Below, in pieces: positions 1 to 10,338 of a DNA stretch of 64,000 bases. Where the stretch lies: positions 124,001 to 188,000 of the forward strand of contig NZ_JAOWKZ010000003.1 in assembly GCF_025751495.1 (NCBI RefSeq). The letters are read 5' to 3'. The notes under the pieces were generated by a model. The model ran no database searches, was not told the DNA's origin, and was given only the letters and a program-made list of their open reading frames with translations. A program made the translations under genes and the position numbers. The first letter of the stretch is position 1. The number at the start of each line of letters is the position of its first letter. Source of the stretch: Albidovulum litorale (GTDB lineage: Bacteria; Pseudomonadota; Alphaproteobacteria; Rhodobacterales; Rhodobacteraceae).

Positions 1-680
<680 letters not shown>

Positions 681-703
681 TCGGCGGGCCATCTGACACA
701 AGG

Positions 704-734
704 AAAGCGCCCCGGATACCGGGGCGCTTTTCTT
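704..734 (+). terminator. Rho-independent terminator after katG
   Basis: A perfect 12-bp stem (704-715 with 719-730) closes a three-base loop and runs into a T-rich tail (TTTTCTTTTC). It lies between the convergent katG and DUF6456 genes and probably ends both transcripts, because the stem's 5' side begins with AAA. Confidence 0.85.
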
Positions 735-735
735 T

Positions 736-1875
736 TCAACCGATCATCGGAGATTGCCCACCATAGGTTTCGTCATAGTGGCGCTTGAGCCGTTGAAGCG
801 CGATGCGCAGGACGATCTTGCCAGATCGGGCCGACCAGCCCATCCGCTTTTCCGCCGCCTCCAGCCCTTCAAGAAAACAGCAGCAGCGCAGAACCATATC
901 GCCAAGCCCCGGGCCAAGGTCGCGCAGGGCTGCGGCCACCCGATCCCGCGCCTGACCCGAGCCGCCTCCAACACCGCCCGAGAAGGCGCCCCTGTCACCC
1001 GCCGTCAGAAACCTATCCCAGTTCTGGGCGACCCTCGGTCCCATCTGCGCGAGTTCAAAATCTTCGCGCAGTCTTTCACCCGCCGCGACCAGTTCCGGGC
1101 TGAGAAAGGGATTGCCGTCCTTTTCCTTGCGGCGCGCCAGCACCGTCAGCGGGCTTTCGGCGAGGTTGTAGCGGACACGTCGTTGGTTCTCGGCCCCCGG
1201 ATCGGCGACGTTGCGTTCTTCCCAGTCGCGGTGTTGTTCCGCAAAAGGGCTTTGCGCTTCGGCGAAACCGGGATTGCGCGTCGCCTGATCCTGCGCGAGC
1301 AACCGTTTCAGCATCGCGCGCCCTGCCCCGGTGATCTCGTAGGTCGTCACCCGGCCGGTTTTTTGCACGGCGATCCAATCGTTCAGGGCAAATGCCTGTG
1401 CGACAGTCCGGTCCACCACGCCCGTCCTGACAGTACCTTTCAGCACCACCGCCTTTTCCATCTCGGTCGAAACCGCCAGAACGGCGCCGATTTCACATAA
1501 CCTCCGTAGGATACGGCGGGCTTCCCGATGCAATGCAGCTTCATCGGGGACGTGACACTGGGTCGACCGGACCGGTGCACTCATATGGCAGGCTCCTTCC
1601 TGTTTTTGACATGCTGTTTCCGTCTTTCGTGCCCGTTCGGACCAGCTGGGCGGGACATAGAGCCGCCCAAACCGGTTCAGTGCCTCATCAATCAGCGGAT
1701 CGTCGCGGCGGTTTTCGAACGCCCGGACTTTTCTGAGCACAGTCGAGGCATGGCAACCCTCGAACCGCGCAAGTGCGCGGAGCGACAGCCCCTCTTCGAC
1801 ATGGCGCAGGTAAAGACGCGCATTTTCTGGCAGCCAGCCAGGCAATGCTGCTGGCGGTTGGGCCATAACCGTCAT
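736..1875 (-). CDS. DUF6456 helix-turn-helix protein, putative regulator
   Basis: A 379-residue protein. Residues about 15-55 form a helix-turn-helix-like segment (LSLRALARFEGCHASTVLRK), and the last 150 residues match my memory of the DUF6456 domain of Rhodobacterales: a LAESPLTVLARRKEKDG motif, then a helical region ending in LKRHYDETYGG. The middle holds a winged-helix-like stretch (about 125-195). The chosen ATG at 1875 has GGGGG five bases upstream. The gene is divergent from the DUF6477 gene at 2096, a pairing I recognise from relatives. DNA binding is likely from the fold, but its targets are unknown. It ends 5 bases beyond the katG terminator. Confidence 0.8.
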   Translation of the reverse strand: MTVMAQPPAALPGWLPENARLYLRHVEEGLSLRALARFEGCHASTVLRKVRAFENRRDDPLIDEALNRFGRLYVPPSWSERARKTETACQKQEGACHMSAPVRSTQCHVPDEAALHREARRILRRLCEIGAVLAVSTEMEKAVVLKGTVRTGVVDRTVAQAFALNDWIAVQKTGRVTTYEITGAGRAMLKRLLAQDQATRNPGFAEAQSPFAEQHRDWEERNVADPGAENQRRVRYNLAESPLTVLARRKEKDGNPFLSPELVAAGERLREDFELAQMGPRVAQNWDRFLTAGDRGAFSGGVGGGSGQARDRVAAALRDLGPGLGDMVLRCCCFLEGLEAAEKRMGWSARSGKIVLRIALQRLKRHYDETYGGQSPMIG

Positions 1876-2095
1876 TCAATCCCCCGAATTTCCTACAGCT
1901 ATTTACGCTGCATTAACCACAATAAATTCAACCGACGGTTGCTTTCGTTACCTGATCGTTAAAGCCGAGCACGATCCCGAGAATTGTTGATAAATAATAA
2001 ATTTCTCTGAAAGATACGGACGCTGCCCGGCGACAATCCGCAACACCGGGATTTCCTGTTTCATTCTCCGGTTGTCTTCAACATGGAGGAAACAG

Positions 2096-2380
2096 ATGTC
2101 CGATCTTCTGTCTATGGTTCAGGAACTGCACCGCCCCCGTCTTTTGATCCGTGCTGCGCGGGCTGGGTTGGCCGAATACAACCGGAACCGTGACCTGAAG
2201 CGGCTTATGCGGGCCAGCACAGCCCCGACCCCGGACAGGGCTTTGCCCATATTGATGGAGGAGGAAGAGCGGATCGAGGCGACGCGACTGGAAGGTGACG
2301 CGAGCTATTCCTTTATCCGCCACATCGAGGTTCTGATTGCGATGATGGCCGAGGTCCGCCTGCTCAGGTCCTGTGCGTAA
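2096..2380 (+). CDS. DUF6477 family small protein
   Basis: A 94-residue, highly charged, helical protein beginning MSDLLSMVQELHRPRLLIRA. The ATG at 2096 is preferred to the upstream TTG because a GGAGGA box ends five bases before it. The sequence fits the DUF6477 family, known to me only from Rhodobacterales. No catalytic motif or signal peptide is visible, and the N-terminal half is rich in arginine. It is divergent from the DUF6456 gene across about 220 bases of AT-richer sequence that must hold both promoters. This suggests linked function or shared control, but its role is unknown. Confidence 0.8.
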   Translation: MSDLLSMVQELHRPRLLIRAARAGLAEYNRNRDLKRLMRASTAPTPDRALPILMEEEERIEATRLEGDASYSFIRHIEVLIAMMAEVRLLRSCA

Positions 2381-2403
2381 CTAGGACCTGTCCGCCAATT
2401 AAA

Positions 2404-2429
2404 AGGGCCGCCCGATCCGGGGCGGCCCT
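2404..2429. terminator. Hairpin between convergent DUF6477 and mttB-like genes
   Basis: A 10-bp GC-rich stem (2404-2413 with 2420-2429) with a 6-base loop lies 24 bases after one stop and 27 before the other. The T-run is weak on the plus strand (GTGTCTTT). On the minus strand the stem is followed by TTTTAATTGG, so it may mainly end the minus-strand transcript. Confidence 0.6.
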
Positions 2430-2456
2430 GTGTCTTTCGATACCGGTTTGCGCCGA

Positions 2457-4001
2457 TCACATGAAGGCGTCGGGCATCGAGGCCTTTTTCTTCGCCACGT
2501 ATTCGTTCAGCGCCTCTTCGATCGCGGGATCGATTGCAGGCTTCTGGTAGTCGTTAAGAAGCTTCGTGACGCGCGCCTTGGCGAGCGCGACCGTGTCGCG
2601 CGCGCCTTCTTCGTCCCAGGTTTCGAACGGCTTGTAATCCAGAAGTTCGGTCCGCCAGAAGGCTTGCTTGAAATTCGCCTGCGTATGGGCGCAGCCCAGA
2701 TAGTGACCGCCCGGGCCAACTTCACGGATTGCATCCATTGCCTGCCCGGTCTCGGACATATCGATGCCTTTGGCAATATGATGCAGCACGCCAAGCTGAT
2801 CCGCATCCATGACAAACTTCTCGAAGGACGAAACAAGACCGCCCTCCAACCAGCCGCAGGAATGAAGCATGAAGTTCACACCGGCCAGCAGACCCATGTT
2901 GAGCGAGTTCGACGTCTCGTAGGCCGCCTGGGCGTCCGGAAGCTTAGAACCGCAGAACGACCCGGCCGAGCGGTAGGGCAGCCCCATGCGGCGGGCAAGC
3001 TGGCCGGCGCCATAGGTGATATGCGCTGCTTCCGGCGTGCCAAAAGTCGGCGCACCCGAGTTCATGTCGATCGAGGTCACGAAAGCACCGAAGATCACCG
3101 GCGCGCCCTGACGGATGAGCTGGCTGTAGGCGACGCCAGCCAGAACCTCGGCCATGACCTGCGTCAGCGTGCCCGCGACCGTCACCGGCGCCATTGCGCC
3201 GCCGACAATGAAGGGCGAGATGATCGCGGCCTGATTGGCCTTCGCATAGACCTCAAGCGCGCCCATCATGATCCCGTCAAAGGTCATCGGCGAGTTGATG
3301 TTGATGAGCGAGGTCATGACCGTGTTCTGGTCGACAAAGTCGGACCCAAAGAGGATCTTCGACATCTCGACCGAATCCTCGGCCCGGACCGGCTCCGTCA
3401 CCGAACCCATATAGGGCTTGTCGCTGAGAGTCATGTGCGCGAGCAGCATGTCGAGGTGGCGCTTGTTCACCGGCACATCGGTCGGCTCGCAAACCGTGCC
3501 GCCCGAATGGTGCAACCACTTCGACATGTAGCCGAGCTTCACGAACTTCTGGAAGTCGTCGAGCGTCGCATAGCGGCGGCCGCCATCGGCATCGCGCACG
3601 AAGGGAGGGCCATAGACCGGCGCGAGAACAAGCCCCTTGCCACCGACGGTGACGTTACGCTCAGGGTTCCGGGCGTGCTGGACATAAGACGAAGGCGCGG
3701 TTTTGCAGAGCTGACGGGCAAGACCCTTCGGGATGCGGACGCGTTCGCCGGTGACGTCGGCGCCAGCATCCTTCCAGCGCTTCAGCGCTTCGGGGTTTTC
3801 GACGAAGTTGACGCCGACCTCTTCGAGAATCGTTTCGGCATTGGCCTCGATGATCTCCAGCGCCTCGTCGTTTAGAATCTCGAGGTTCGGGATGTTGCGT
3901 TCGATGAACTTCGCGCATTCAATACGCACAGCCGTCCGTTCCGCCCGCCGCGCAGCACCGCCGCCACCCCGTGCCCGCCGGCCTTCCGCAACTTCACTCA
4001 T
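2457..4001 (-). CDS. Trimethylamine methyltransferase (MttB) family protein, non-pyrrolysine
   Basis: A 514-residue TIM-barrel protein of the MttB superfamily, which moves a methyl group from quaternary or tertiary amines (trimethylamine, glycine betaine, carnitine and similar) to a corrinoid protein. The frame has no internal amber codon, so it belongs to the pyrrolysine-free branch, several members of which demethylate glycine betaine-like substrates. The family is recognised from the N-terminal LEIIEANAETILEEVGV segment and the central GAPVIFGAFVTSIDMNSGAP stretch. The ATG at 4001 (MSEVAEGRRARGG) is chosen over an upstream extension because the upstream residues do not fit the family. No corrinoid protein or activator gene is adjacent, so the substrate cannot be assigned. 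Confidence 0.85.
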   Translation of the reverse strand: MSEVAEGRRARGGGGAARRAERTAVRIECAKFIERNIPNLEILNDEALEIIEANAETILEEVGVNFVENPEALKRWKDAGADVTGERVRIPKGLARQLCKTAPSSYVQHARNPERNVTVGGKGLVLAPVYGPPFVRDADGGRRYATLDDFQKFVKLGYMSKWLHHSGGTVCEPTDVPVNKRHLDMLLAHMTLSDKPYMGSVTEPVRAEDSVEMSKILFGSDFVDQNTVMTSLININSPMTFDGIMMGALEVYAKANQAAIISPFIVGGAMAPVTVAGTLTQVMAEVLAGVAYSQLIRQGAPVIFGAFVTSIDMNSGAPTFGTPEAAHITYGAGQLARRMGLPYRSAGSFCGSKLPDAQAAYETSNSLNMGLLAGVNFMLHSCGWLEGGLVSSFEKFVMDADQLGVLHHIAKGIDMSETGQAMDAIREVGPGGHYLGCAHTQANFKQAFWRTELLDYKPFETWDEEGARDTVALAKARVTKLLNDYQKPAIDPAIEEALNEYVAKKKASMPDAFM

Positions 4002-4147
4002 GTCCTCGAGTCTCCTGACAAGTCGGTTTCGGCCACCTTGTACTCGGATTGCCCTTTTCACGAACGCGGGATGCGTCGTTTCGCGGGCGAAAACGACATT
4101 TGACGGTACCGTAAGCGACAATCGGACCAGAGGTCGCGCCCTGACGG

Positions 4148-4939
4148 TCAGGCGGCGCGGGCCAAACAGTCGGGCGCGAAGGGTTCCACCGTCACAGCCT
4201 CGCCGTCAAAGGTACAGAAGCTGCCGGGTGGCACTGCTTCCCAGCATTCACCGGTCTCCAGCGGTTCGGACACAACCGCGCGGCCGATCCGGGTTTCGGA
4301 CCAGCGATGGTAGAGCGTGGGTGCCTTGTCGTCGGTCGCATAGCGCGCGGCGTAAAGCCGTTTTCCGTCAGAAAAAGCCACGGTCATGCGGACATGCGGG
4401 CCGGTTCCTTTCTCACGCGAAAGAGCCTCCAGCCGACCCGTCGCACGTTCCAGTGCCCCCTTGGCATCATCATCCAGCCCTTCTCCTAGCGCGATGAGGA
4501 ACAAGGCCTCGCTGTCCGTTGCGCCTTTCCGGTGCGCATAAAGGTGATCGGGGATCAGCATCTCGGCGTCGCGGCGAAGGCCATCATAACCACCGATCTG
4601 GCCGTTATGCATGAATGACCAGCGCCCGACCGCGAAGGGATGGCAATTGTTGCGGCTGGTCGCCGTTCCGGTCGAGGCGCGGACATGGGCGAGGAAAAGA
4701 TGCGACTTCACCTGAGCGGTCAGTGAGCGCAGGTTCGGGTCCGACCATGCAGGAAGGATGTCGCGGAAGAGCCCCGGCTCCTCGCGTTCACCGTACCACG
4801 CGAGGCCAAACCCGTCGGCATTGATCGCCGACTTGCATTCCGACGCGCATTGACTCTGGTGGATCAGCGAATGCCCCGGGCGGCTGACGATATCCTCAAG
4901 AAAGATCGGAGTGCCGGTATAGGCTGCCCATCTGCACAT
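4148..4939 (-). CDS. Class II glutamine amidotransferase (YafJ/EgtC-like)
   Basis: A 263-residue stand-alone Ntn-type glutaminase domain. It begins Met-Cys-Arg-Trp, so Cys2 becomes the N-terminal nucleophile after Met removal; this fixes the start at 4939 even though the frame stays open upstream. Other family marks are the SRNNCHPF loop, the HNGQIGGYDGLR stretch and GATDSEALF. Such proteins hydrolyse glutamine or cleave gamma-glutamyl bonds (EgtC removes glutamate in ergothioneine synthesis; YafJ has an unclear role). No ergothioneine genes are adjacent, so the YafJ-type unknown role is the safer call. It probably forms its own transcription unit. Confidence 0.88.
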   Translation of the reverse strand: MCRWAAYTGTPIFLEDIVSRPGHSLIHQSQCASECKSAINADGFGLAWYGEREEPGLFRDILPAWSDPNLRSLTAQVKSHLFLAHVRASTGTATSRNNCHPFAVGRWSFMHNGQIGGYDGLRRDAEMLIPDHLYAHRKGATDSEALFLIALGEGLDDDAKGALERATGRLEALSREKGTGPHVRMTVAFSDGKRLYAARYATDDKAPTLYHRWSETRIGRAVVSEPLETGECWEAVPPGSFCTFDGEAVTVEPFAPDCLARAA

Positions 4940-5087
4940 ATTCTTGCCTCTGCTCGCGGGCGGGTTGCCGAAATCCTCCACCTTTGCGGAAGTATGGCGC
5001 GCACCTCGTTGATTTGGGCTTAATTTAGCGCGGCGGATGGCAAATATCGACATATTTCATGTGTCGCGGTTTCAGCGTCGAGCTGCA

Positions 5088-5576
5088 TTACGCAGCGGGC
5101 GGCTCCGACGCCTTCGACACTACCGTGTCGCCAATCCTGATCCGACCGGGCCGGATCACTTCAGCATACCAGCCGCCATGGCCGCGCATGGCGTTGTAGC
5201 CGCCTTGCCCCAATGCCTTCTCCATCCGAGAGCATGGCGGGCACGGGCCGGTAAGGGCGATCTCGACCCCGCCAATTACCAGTCGGGAATGGCGAAGCGC
5301 CGTCAGGTTGATCCCCTCAACCACGATATTGCGGCGCAAAAGGTCCGGTGTGACATGATCACGTCGGCAAAGCGCCGCGATCACCGGCAAATGCTCGGCC
5401 TGAATGAGCGTAAGCGCCCGCCTGCCAGCGCGGGCATGGTCGCCTACCAGCCCCTCCTCGGTCAATTCGGCTTCTTTTACAGCGACCAGTTCAGCCAGCC
5501 GCGCGGCGCGAACCCCGATCCACGTCACCCGCCCTGCCCCGGCATGGGTCGCCAGCAGCCGGGCAAGGGCGGCCAT
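5088..5576 (-). CDS. MOSC domain-containing protein
   Basis: A 162-residue protein covering one MOSC domain, the sulfur-carrier fold found at the C-terminus of molybdenum cofactor sulfurases. Visible marks are EGLVGDHARAGRRALTLIQ near residues 40-60, a FLRRN-like LLRRNIVVEGINL segment, and the conserved cysteine in LTGPCPPCSRME near 110-120. The ATG shares one base with the TGA of the DUF1330 gene (TGATG), indicating translational coupling in an alaS-DUF1330-MOSC operon. A role in metal-sulfur handling is inferred from the family; its substrate is unknown. Confidence 0.88.
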   Translation of the reverse strand: MAALARLLATHAGAGRVTWIGVRAARLAELVAVKEAELTEEGLVGDHARAGRRALTLIQAEHLPVIAALCRRDHVTPDLLRRNIVVEGINLTALRHSRLVIGGVEIALTGPCPPCSRMEKALGQGGYNAMRGHGGWYAEVIRPGRIRIGDTVVSKASEPPAA

Positions 5577-5872
5577 CAGGCTTCCTCGACCACCATCAGG
5601 TCGCGTTCTGACGCGCCCTTCGCATGGGCAAGTGCTGCCTGATATTCCGCGCTGTTATAGCACTCGACAGCCGCCTCCAGCGACGGAAAGCGCGCCACGA
5701 CATTACGCGGCCGGTCATTGCCCTCAAGCTGCACATACCGACCGCCACGGGCCAGAAATACCCCGCCATGTTTGGCGATCGCCGGACCGGCTGCGGCGGC
5801 ATATTTTCCATAGGCCTCGGCGTCCGTCACTTTCACATGCGCAATCCACAGCGCAGATTTGGCTTCGCTCAT
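5576..5872 (-). CDS. DUF1330 domain-containing protein
   Basis: A 98-residue protein of the DUF1330 family, a small dimeric alpha-beta barrel related to ABM monooxygenases. The family marks are [28 protein letters not shown] and [20 protein letters not shown]. No enzymatic role is established. Its start overlaps the last four bases of alaS (ATGA) and its stop overlaps the start of the MOSC gene, so the three are very likely translated from one message. Confidence 0.9.
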   Translation of the reverse strand: MSEAKSALWIAHVKVTDAEAYGKYAAAAGPAIAKHGGVFLARGGRYVQLEGNDRPRNVVARFPSLEAAVECYNSAEYQAALAHAKGASERDLMVVEEA

Positions 5873-8532
5873 TTTACCCCTCCGATCACCGCCTCGGCGG
5901 CCTTGACCGCATCGTCGGCCTTAGACGCATCCGCACCACCGGCCTGCGCCATGTCCGGCCGTCCCCCGCCCCCTTTGCCGCCAAGCGCCTCAGCCGCCGC
6001 CTTGACGATGTCGACGGCCGAAAGCCGCGCGGTCAGGTCGGCGGTGACACCCGCAGCGACCGCCGCCTTGCCACCGGTATCGGCCACGACCAGCACCGCG
6101 CCGGAGCCGACGCGCGATTTCAGTTCATCGACCAGCGCTGGCAGGTCCTTGCCCGAGACGCCCGAGACAACTTGCGGCAGGAACCTGATGCCATTGACCT
6201 CTCGGTCTGCGGCCGCACCCGCAGCCCCGCCACCCATCGCCAGCTCGCGGCGCAGTTGCGCGACTTCGTTTGCCAGCGCCTTTCGTTCGTCCATCAGCGC
6301 TTTCACCCGCGCCGGAACATCAGCTGCCTGTGCCTTAAGCGCCAGCGCCACTTCGGCCAGCCGGAGATCCTGCGCGCGCAGATAGTCGAGTGCTGCCTGC
6401 CCGGTCAGTGCCTCGATCCGACGCACCCCAGCGGACGAAGCGCTGTCACCAAGTGTGACGAAGGCGCCGATATCGCCGGTGCGCTTCACATGCGTGCCGC
6501 CGCACAGTTCCAGCGAATAGGTTGACCCATCCGCGCCCTTGCCCGACCCGGCCTCATGGCCCATCGAGACCACGCGCACCTCATCACCGTATTTCTCACC
6601 GAAGAGCGCCTGCGCGCCGATGGCGCGCGCATCATCGGGTGTCATGATCCGGGTTTCGACGGGCGCATTCTGCCGAATGAACGTGTTCACCTCGGCTTCG
6701 ACCCCTGCAAGTTCCTCTAGGCTCAGCGCCTTGGAATGGCTGAAATCGAAGCGCAGCCGGTCCTCGGCATTCAGTGAGCCGCGCTGCGCGACATGACTGC
6801 CAAGCGCCTTGCGCAGCGCCTCATGCAGAAGGTGGGTTGCGGAATGGTTGGCGCGGATCGCGGTGCGGCGGGCATGGGCTACTTCCAGCTTCGCAGGCTG
6901 GCCACGCGCGATCTCGCCCTCGGTCACCTCGGCGATATGGATGAAGACACCGGCCGATTTCTTCGTATCGGTCACGGTCGCCATGCCCGTATCGGTGCGA
7001 ATCAGACCGCTATCCCCGACCTGACCGCCGCTTTCGGCATAGAACGGCGTCTGATTGACGACGATCTGAACCTTGGTGCCCGTTGCGGCTGCTCCGGATT
7101 CCTTGCCATCTGCAACCAGAGCAAGAATCTGGCCCTCTGCAGTTTCCGTATCATAACCGAGGAACTCGGTACCCCCATGCTTTTCAGCGAGGTCGTACCA
7201 GATCGTCGCGTCCTGGGTTTCACCTGAACCGGCCCAGGCGGCGCGGGCCTTGGCTTTCTGTTCCTGCATCGCGTGGTCGAAGCCCTCGACATCGACGGTG
7301 CGGCCTTTTTCACGCAAAGCGTCCTGCGTGAGGTCGAGCGGAAAGCCATAGGTATCATAAAGCTTGAACGCCGCCGCACCGGGCAGCGGCTGGCCCTCCC
7401 TCAACTTGCCGAGTTCGTCGTCCAGCAGCCGCAGACCCCGGTCCAGCGTCTGCTTAAACCGCGTCTCTTCCAGCTTCAGCGTTTCCTCGATCAGTGCCTG
7501 CGCACGGGTCAGTTCGGGATAGGCCGCGCCCATCTGACGAACCAGCGCGGGAACCAGCCGGTGCATGAGCGGGTCCTGAGCACCAAGCAGATGAGCATGC
7601 CGCATCGCGCGCCGCATGATCCGGCGTAGCACATAACCGCGCCCTTCATTCGAGGGCATCACCCCGTCGGCAATCAGGAACGAAGTCGACCGCAGATGGT
7701 CCGCGATCACCCGGTGATGCACCTTGCCCGGCCCGTCGGGATCGGAGGAGGTGCCATGGGCTGAGGCCTCGATGAGGCTGCGCATCAGGTCAGTGTCATA
7801 GTTGTCGTGCTTGCCCTGCAAGAGCGCGCCGATCCGCTCCAGCCCCATGCCGGTATCGATCGACTGCATGTCGAGCGCGCGCATCGAGCCGTCCTCGAAC
7901 TGCTCGTTCTGCATGAAGACGAGGTTCCAGATCTCGATGAAACGGTCGCCGTCCTCCTCGGCCGAGCCGGGAGGACCGCCCCAGATATGGTCGCCGTGAT
8001 CGTAGAAGATCTCGGTGCAGGGGCCGCAAGGGCCGGTCGGTCCCATGCGCCAGAAATTGTCGTCCGTCGGAATGCGGATGATCCGGTCGTCGGAAATCCC
8101 CGCAACCTTCTTCCAGATCCCCGCAGCCTCGTCATCGGTGTGATAGACCGTGACCAGAAGTTTGTCCTTGTTCAGCCCGAAATCCTTGGTCAGCAACTCC
8201 CAGGCAAAGGGGATCGCCTCATTCTTGAAATAATCGCCGAAGCTGAAATTCCCCAGCATTTCAAAGAACGTATGGTGCCGCGCGGTATAGCCGACATTGT
8301 CGAGGTCGTTGTGCTTGCCGCCCGCCCGCACACATTTCTGGCTGGTCGAGGCGCGCACATAGTCCCGCGTCTCTACCCCGGTGAAGAGGTTCTTGAACTG
8401 CACCATGCCCGAGTTGGTGAACATCAGGGTCGGGTCGTTCCGGGGCACCAGCGGCGAGCTGTCGACGATCCGGTGATCGTTGCGCCGAAAATAGTCGAGG
8501 AAGGTGGAGCGGATATCGTTCAGGCTGGGCAT
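5869..8532 (-). CDS. alaS: Alanyl-tRNA synthetase
   Basis: The full-length 887-residue class II synthetase charges tRNA-Ala with alanine in the cytoplasm. The catalytic core holds the [10 protein letters not shown] motif near residue 41 and [18 protein letters not shown] near 85-102. The editing domain carries the zinc ligands of HSATH (563-567) and Cys677/His681 in CGGTH. A C-terminal oligomerisation domain ends in a glycine-rich [16 protein letters not shown] segment. The length is typical. It leads an operon with the DUF1330 and MOSC genes and is followed upstream on the same strand by an NTF2-like gene and recA, a synteny common in alphaproteobacteria. Confidence 0.98.
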   Translation of the reverse strand: MPSLNDIRSTFLDYFRRNDHRIVDSSPLVPRNDPTLMFTNSGMVQFKNLFTGVETRDYVRASTSQKCVRAGGKHNDLDNVGYTARHHTFFEMLGNFSFGDYFKNEAIPFAWELLTKDFGLNKDKLLVTVYHTDDEAAGIWKKVAGISDDRIIRIPTDDNFWRMGPTGPCGPCTEIFYDHGDHIWGGPPGSAEEDGDRFIEIWNLVFMQNEQFEDGSMRALDMQSIDTGMGLERIGALLQGKHDNYDTDLMRSLIEASAHGTSSDPDGPGKVHHRVIADHLRSTSFLIADGVMPSNEGRGYVLRRIMRRAMRHAHLLGAQDPLMHRLVPALVRQMGAAYPELTRAQALIEETLKLEETRFKQTLDRGLRLLDDELGKLREGQPLPGAAAFKLYDTYGFPLDLTQDALREKGRTVDVEGFDHAMQEQKAKARAAWAGSGETQDATIWYDLAEKHGGTEFLGYDTETAEGQILALVADGKESGAAATGTKVQIVVNQTPFYAESGGQVGDSGLIRTDTGMATVTDTKKSAGVFIHIAEVTEGEIARGQPAKLEVAHARRTAIRANHSATHLLHEALRKALGSHVAQRGSLNAEDRLRFDFSHSKALSLEELAGVEAEVNTFIRQNAPVETRIMTPDDARAIGAQALFGEKYGDEVRVVSMGHEAGSGKGADGSTYSLELCGGTHVKRTGDIGAFVTLGDSASSAGVRRIEALTGQAALDYLRAQDLRLAEVALALKAQAADVPARVKALMDERKALANEVAQLRRELAMGGGAAGAAADREVNGIRFLPQVVSGVSGKDLPALVDELKSRVGSGAVLVVADTGGKAAVAAGVTADLTARLSAVDIVKAAAEALGGKGGGGRPDMAQAGGADASKADDAVKAAEAVIGGVK

Positions 8533-8623
8533 CGGACAGGCCTCATGGGGCGGAAGGGATCAGCCTTGGCGTGTTAGCCCGTGTCAGCCCCCATGTCCAT
8601 ATTCCTGCGGTGCAGCATCGCGC

Positions 8624-8983
8624 TCAGGTCAGGTGCAGAAAAACCTTTGAAACGATCTGCCAGCGGCCCTCATTCTGAAGCATCGTCAGCGTATCGCGGA
8701 AATTGAGACCGGCCCAGACATCGTGAACCCGTACGATCGCCGTATCTCCGGCAATCGCAATAGACTCGATCTTATAGGGCGGGACCGGCGTCTCGGCACC
8801 GATCGCCTCGGTTTTGCAGGCCGCGATGAACTCTTCGACACTCGCCCATTCGAGTTCACCATCGAAATGCCCGATTGAGCTGGCTTTCGGATGAAAGGCG
8901 CGACGAAGCAATACCGCATCCCCCCGCGCAATTCCCGTCACATAGTCCTCAACAACCGCGGCTATGGCTTCGCATGCCCCCAT
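8624..8983 (-). CDS. NTF2-like / putative lumazine-binding family protein
   Basis: A 119-residue protein with the cone-shaped NTF2-like fold expected from ACEAIAAVVEDYVTGIARGD, a FHPKASSIGHFDGEL loop, a central EEFIAACK helix and a C-terminal strand run ending GRWQIVSKVFLHLT. Members of this group are described as SnoaL-like or putative lumazine-binding proteins and bind small hydrophobic ligands; no catalytic residues can be assigned. The ATG at 8983 is chosen over a TTG at 9016, because the extra residues start in a run of A/T and add a non-conserved hydrophobic tail. It sits between recA and alaS on the same strand and may be transcribed with either. Confidence 0.75.
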   Translation of the reverse strand: MGACEAIAAVVEDYVTGIARGDAVLLRRAFHPKASSIGHFDGELEWASVEEFIAACKTEAIGAETPVPPYKIESIAIAGDTAIVRVHDVWAGLNFRDTLTMLQNEGRWQIVSKVFLHLT

Positions 8984-9070
8984 CTGGCCCCCCAACAAAA
9001 AAAACGGCACGAACAACCCTGTCCGCGCCGTTATGATACCGTCAATGTGCCACAGGGCAACTTTTCGGGG

Positions 9071-10147
9071 TCAGGCTTCCATCACCTCGTCGCTCGGACC
9101 TTCATCGTCCGACGATCCGAAATCGAGGCCATGGCTTGCCCGGATCTTGTCCTCGATCTGCCAGGCGATATCGGGATTGTCCTTCAGAAACTGCTTGGCG
9201 TTCTCCCGGCCTTGACCGATGCGTTCGTCACCATAGGAATACCAGGCGCCTGACTTCTCCACGACGCCGGCCTTGACCCCAAGGTCGATCAACTCGCCGG
9301 TCTTGGAGATGCCTTCGCCGTACATGATGTCAAACTCGACCTGCTTGAAGGGCGGTGCGACCTTGTTCTTCACGACCTTCACGCGGGTCGTGTTACCCAC
9401 AACCTCGTCCCGGTCCTTGATCGAACCGATGCGGCGGATATCGAGACGAACAGACGCGTAGAATTTCAGGGCATTACCACCCGTCGTGGTTTCCGGGGAT
9501 CCGAACATCACGCCGATCTTCATGCGGATCTGATTGATGAAGATCACCATGCAGTTCGAACGGCTGATCGAAGAGGTCAGCTTGCGCATCGCCTGGCTCA
9601 TCAGGCGGGCATGAACGCCCACGCTCGAATCGCCCATATCGCCTTCAAGTTCGGATTTCGGAGTCAGTGCCGCGACACTATCGACAACGACAAGACTGAC
9701 CGCGCCCGACCTTACCAGCGTATCGACAATCTCCAGCGCCTGTTCGCCAGTATCGGGCTGCGAAATAAGCAGCTCATCAAGGTTCACGCCAAGCTTCTTG
9801 GCATATTGCGGGTCAAGCGCGTGCTCAGCGTCGACGAACGCGCAAACCCCGCCTTTTTTCTGTTCTTCGGCCACAGCATGAAGGGTCAGAGTGGTTTTCC
9901 CTGAGCTTTCCGGCCCGTAAATCTCGATCACCCTGCCCTTAGGCAAGCCGCCGATGCCCAAAGCAATGTCGAGGCCGAGCGAGCCGGTCGAGGTCGACTC
10001 GATCTCCATCACCGGATTGTCGGCACCCAGCTTCATGATGGAGCCCTTGCCGAACTGCCGCTCGATCTGCGCCAATGCGCTGTCCAACGCCTTTTGTTTG
10101 TCCGCGCTGCGCTTGTCGTTCATGCTTAGAAGATCCGCTGTCGCCAT
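9071..10147 (-). CDS. recA: Recombinase RecA
   Basis: The 358-residue RecA forms ATP-dependent filaments on single-stranded DNA for recombination and stimulates LexA self-cleavage. The Walker A motif GPESSGKTT lies near residues 70-78, the Walker B region is [11 protein letters not shown], and the family stretch [20 protein letters not shown] is intact. An acidic tail ([14 protein letters not shown]) is typical. The ATG at 10147 has AAGGAAG six bases upstream. A GTTC-N7-GTTC LexA box lies 51 bases upstream of the start, so SOS induction is expected. Confidence 0.98.
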   Translation of the reverse strand: MATADLLSMNDKRSADKQKALDSALAQIERQFGKGSIMKLGADNPVMEIESTSTGSLGLDIALGIGGLPKGRVIEIYGPESSGKTTLTLHAVAEEQKKGGVCAFVDAEHALDPQYAKKLGVNLDELLISQPDTGEQALEIVDTLVRSGAVSLVVVDSVAALTPKSELEGDMGDSSVGVHARLMSQAMRKLTSSISRSNCMVIFINQIRMKIGVMFGSPETTTGGNALKFYASVRLDIRRIGSIKDRDEVVGNTTRVKVVKNKVAPPFKQVEFDIMYGEGISKTGELIDLGVKAGVVEKSGAWYSYGDERIGQGRENAKQFLKDNPDIAWQIEDKIRASHGLDFGSSDDEGPSDEVMEA

Positions 10148-10197
10148 GTTTTGCTTCCTTATTTCACACCCGAAAGGGCGCGGCAATCATTGCTCGT

Positions 10198-10212
10198 GTT
10201 CGCCTCTTGTTC
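10198..10212 (-). promoter_or_regulatory. LexA (SOS) box upstream of recA
   Basis: GTTC at 10198-10201 and GTTC at 10209-10212 are separated by exactly seven bases. This is the direct-repeat LexA site described for Rhodobacter and other alphaproteobacteria, and it differs from the palindromic enterobacterial box. It lies in the recA leader region between the divergent recA and sulfotransferase genes. It is about 127 bases from the latter, so control of that gene is less likely. Confidence 0.85.
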
Positions 10213-10338
10213 TCATTCTTATGAGATCAAAACGCGAACAGATCAACCCAATTTTCCTAAAATCGACTTTTTCTTCTTCCGGTAAATCTTTAGTTAACGG
10301 GAACGTGTTTTCTCGTGCCGGACCCTGAAGGAGACGTA

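Noticed and set aside
2430-3875. A 481-codon plus-strand open frame over the MttB-family gene
   Set aside because: It is the mirror of a well-supported gene and has the same low-complexity Arg/His/Asp make-up.
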